Notes under the pieces: generated by a model
Told to the model about the DNA's origin: nothing
What the model saw: only the letters and a program-made list of their open reading frames with translations
The model's database searches: none
Shown: positions 6,681 through 6,877 of the stretch, in pieces
Position numbering within the stretch: the first letter of the stretch is position 1
How the letters are laid out: each line of letters begins with the position of its first letter
Assembly (NCBI GenBank): GCA_900751685.1
Contig: CAADSR010000385.1
Coordinates: forward strand, 1-6,877
Source of the DNA: Clostridia bacterium
GTDB taxonomy: Bacteria > Bacillota > Clostridia > UBA1381
Reading direction: 5' to 3'
DNA: 6,877 nucleotides
Made by a program: the position numbers and the translations under genes

Positions 6681-6877
6681 TCAGCCTACATAGCTTTGCA
6701 CATCTTCCAGCGTAAAATCCTGATGCAAGGCAAGGTTGATGCCATTGGCTACGGTTTTGGAAACCCGCTCAATAATTAGATCAATATCATTCGGGGTCAC
6801 CACCATATTCTCCATCGTTTGGCGCAGCTGCTGTGCCAGCTTCACCTGCTGCGATTCATCCTCCGGCTGCAGGCTGG
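6681..6877 (-). CDS. C-terminal end of an unrecognised protein (partial)
   Basis: An open frame enters from the right edge and ends at TGA (6681-6683), giving the last 65 residues of a longer protein. The visible part starts SLQPEDESQQVKLAQQL and ends with DFTLEDVQSYVG. It is Gln/Glu-rich and probably helical, with no Cys, no membrane segment and no motif I can assign. The frame is open across the whole visible stretch, and its stop lies just ahead of the yfmF promoter, which supports it as a real gene end. The start, length and function are outside the window. Confidence 0.7.
   Translation of the reverse strand, partial: SLQPEDESQQVKLAQQLRQTMENMVVTPNDIDLIIERVSKTVANGINLALHQDFTLEDVQSYVG

Overview
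The window looks like chromosomal DNA of an endospore-forming member of the Bacillota, most likely class Clostridia. Three things point there: spoVAD and spoVAE sporulation genes, strong AGGAGG-type ribosome binding sites with short gene spacings, and an SLH-domain surface protein. Base composition is moderate by eye (mid-40s % GC, not counted). No mobile element, tRNA, rRNA or CRISPR array was seen, and the window reads as an ordinary core-genome segment with one unusual gene order.

Layout. (1) Positions 40-2464, minus strand: a tight three-gene unit, transcribed right to left, of a secreted Ig-like/SLH-domain protein, then spoVAD, then spoVAE. The SLH gene overlaps spoVAD by an ATGA junction and occupies the place where spoVAC normally sits. 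A small hairpin at 1-21 lies just past spoVAE. (2) 2465-2649: an AT-rich divergent intergenic region. (3) 2650-3959, plus strand: a two-gene unit of a pirin-family cupin protein and a small Frm2/HBN1-like nitroreductase, also joined by ATGA. (4) 3980-4033: a long perfect inverted repeat that should work as a terminator for both converging units. (5) 4050-6614, minus strand: two adjacent M16-family proteins of the YfmF/YfmH (B. subtilis YmfF/YmfH) type, with a near-consensus vegetative promoter at 6647-6675. (6) 6681-6877: the 3' end of an unrecognised minus-strand gene that runs off the window.

How the genes work together. SpoVAD and SpoVAE belong to the SpoVA system, which moves dipicolinic acid (Ca-DPA) into the developing spore and out during germination. 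The linked SLH protein is exported and probably binds a cell-wall polymer; its place first in the operon suggests forespore expression and a role at the forespore or germ-cell wall. This is inference. The M16 pair has complementary active-site halves: YfmH keeps the zinc motif HYLEH, and YfmF keeps the C-terminal Arg/Tyr pair. They are therefore probably one heterodimeric peptidase. The pirin-nitroreductase pair looks like a small redox or stress-related unit without a known substrate.

The best lead is the SLH/Ig-like protein fused by translational coupling to spoVAD in place of spoVAC. I did not see a clearly new defence or mobile system here.
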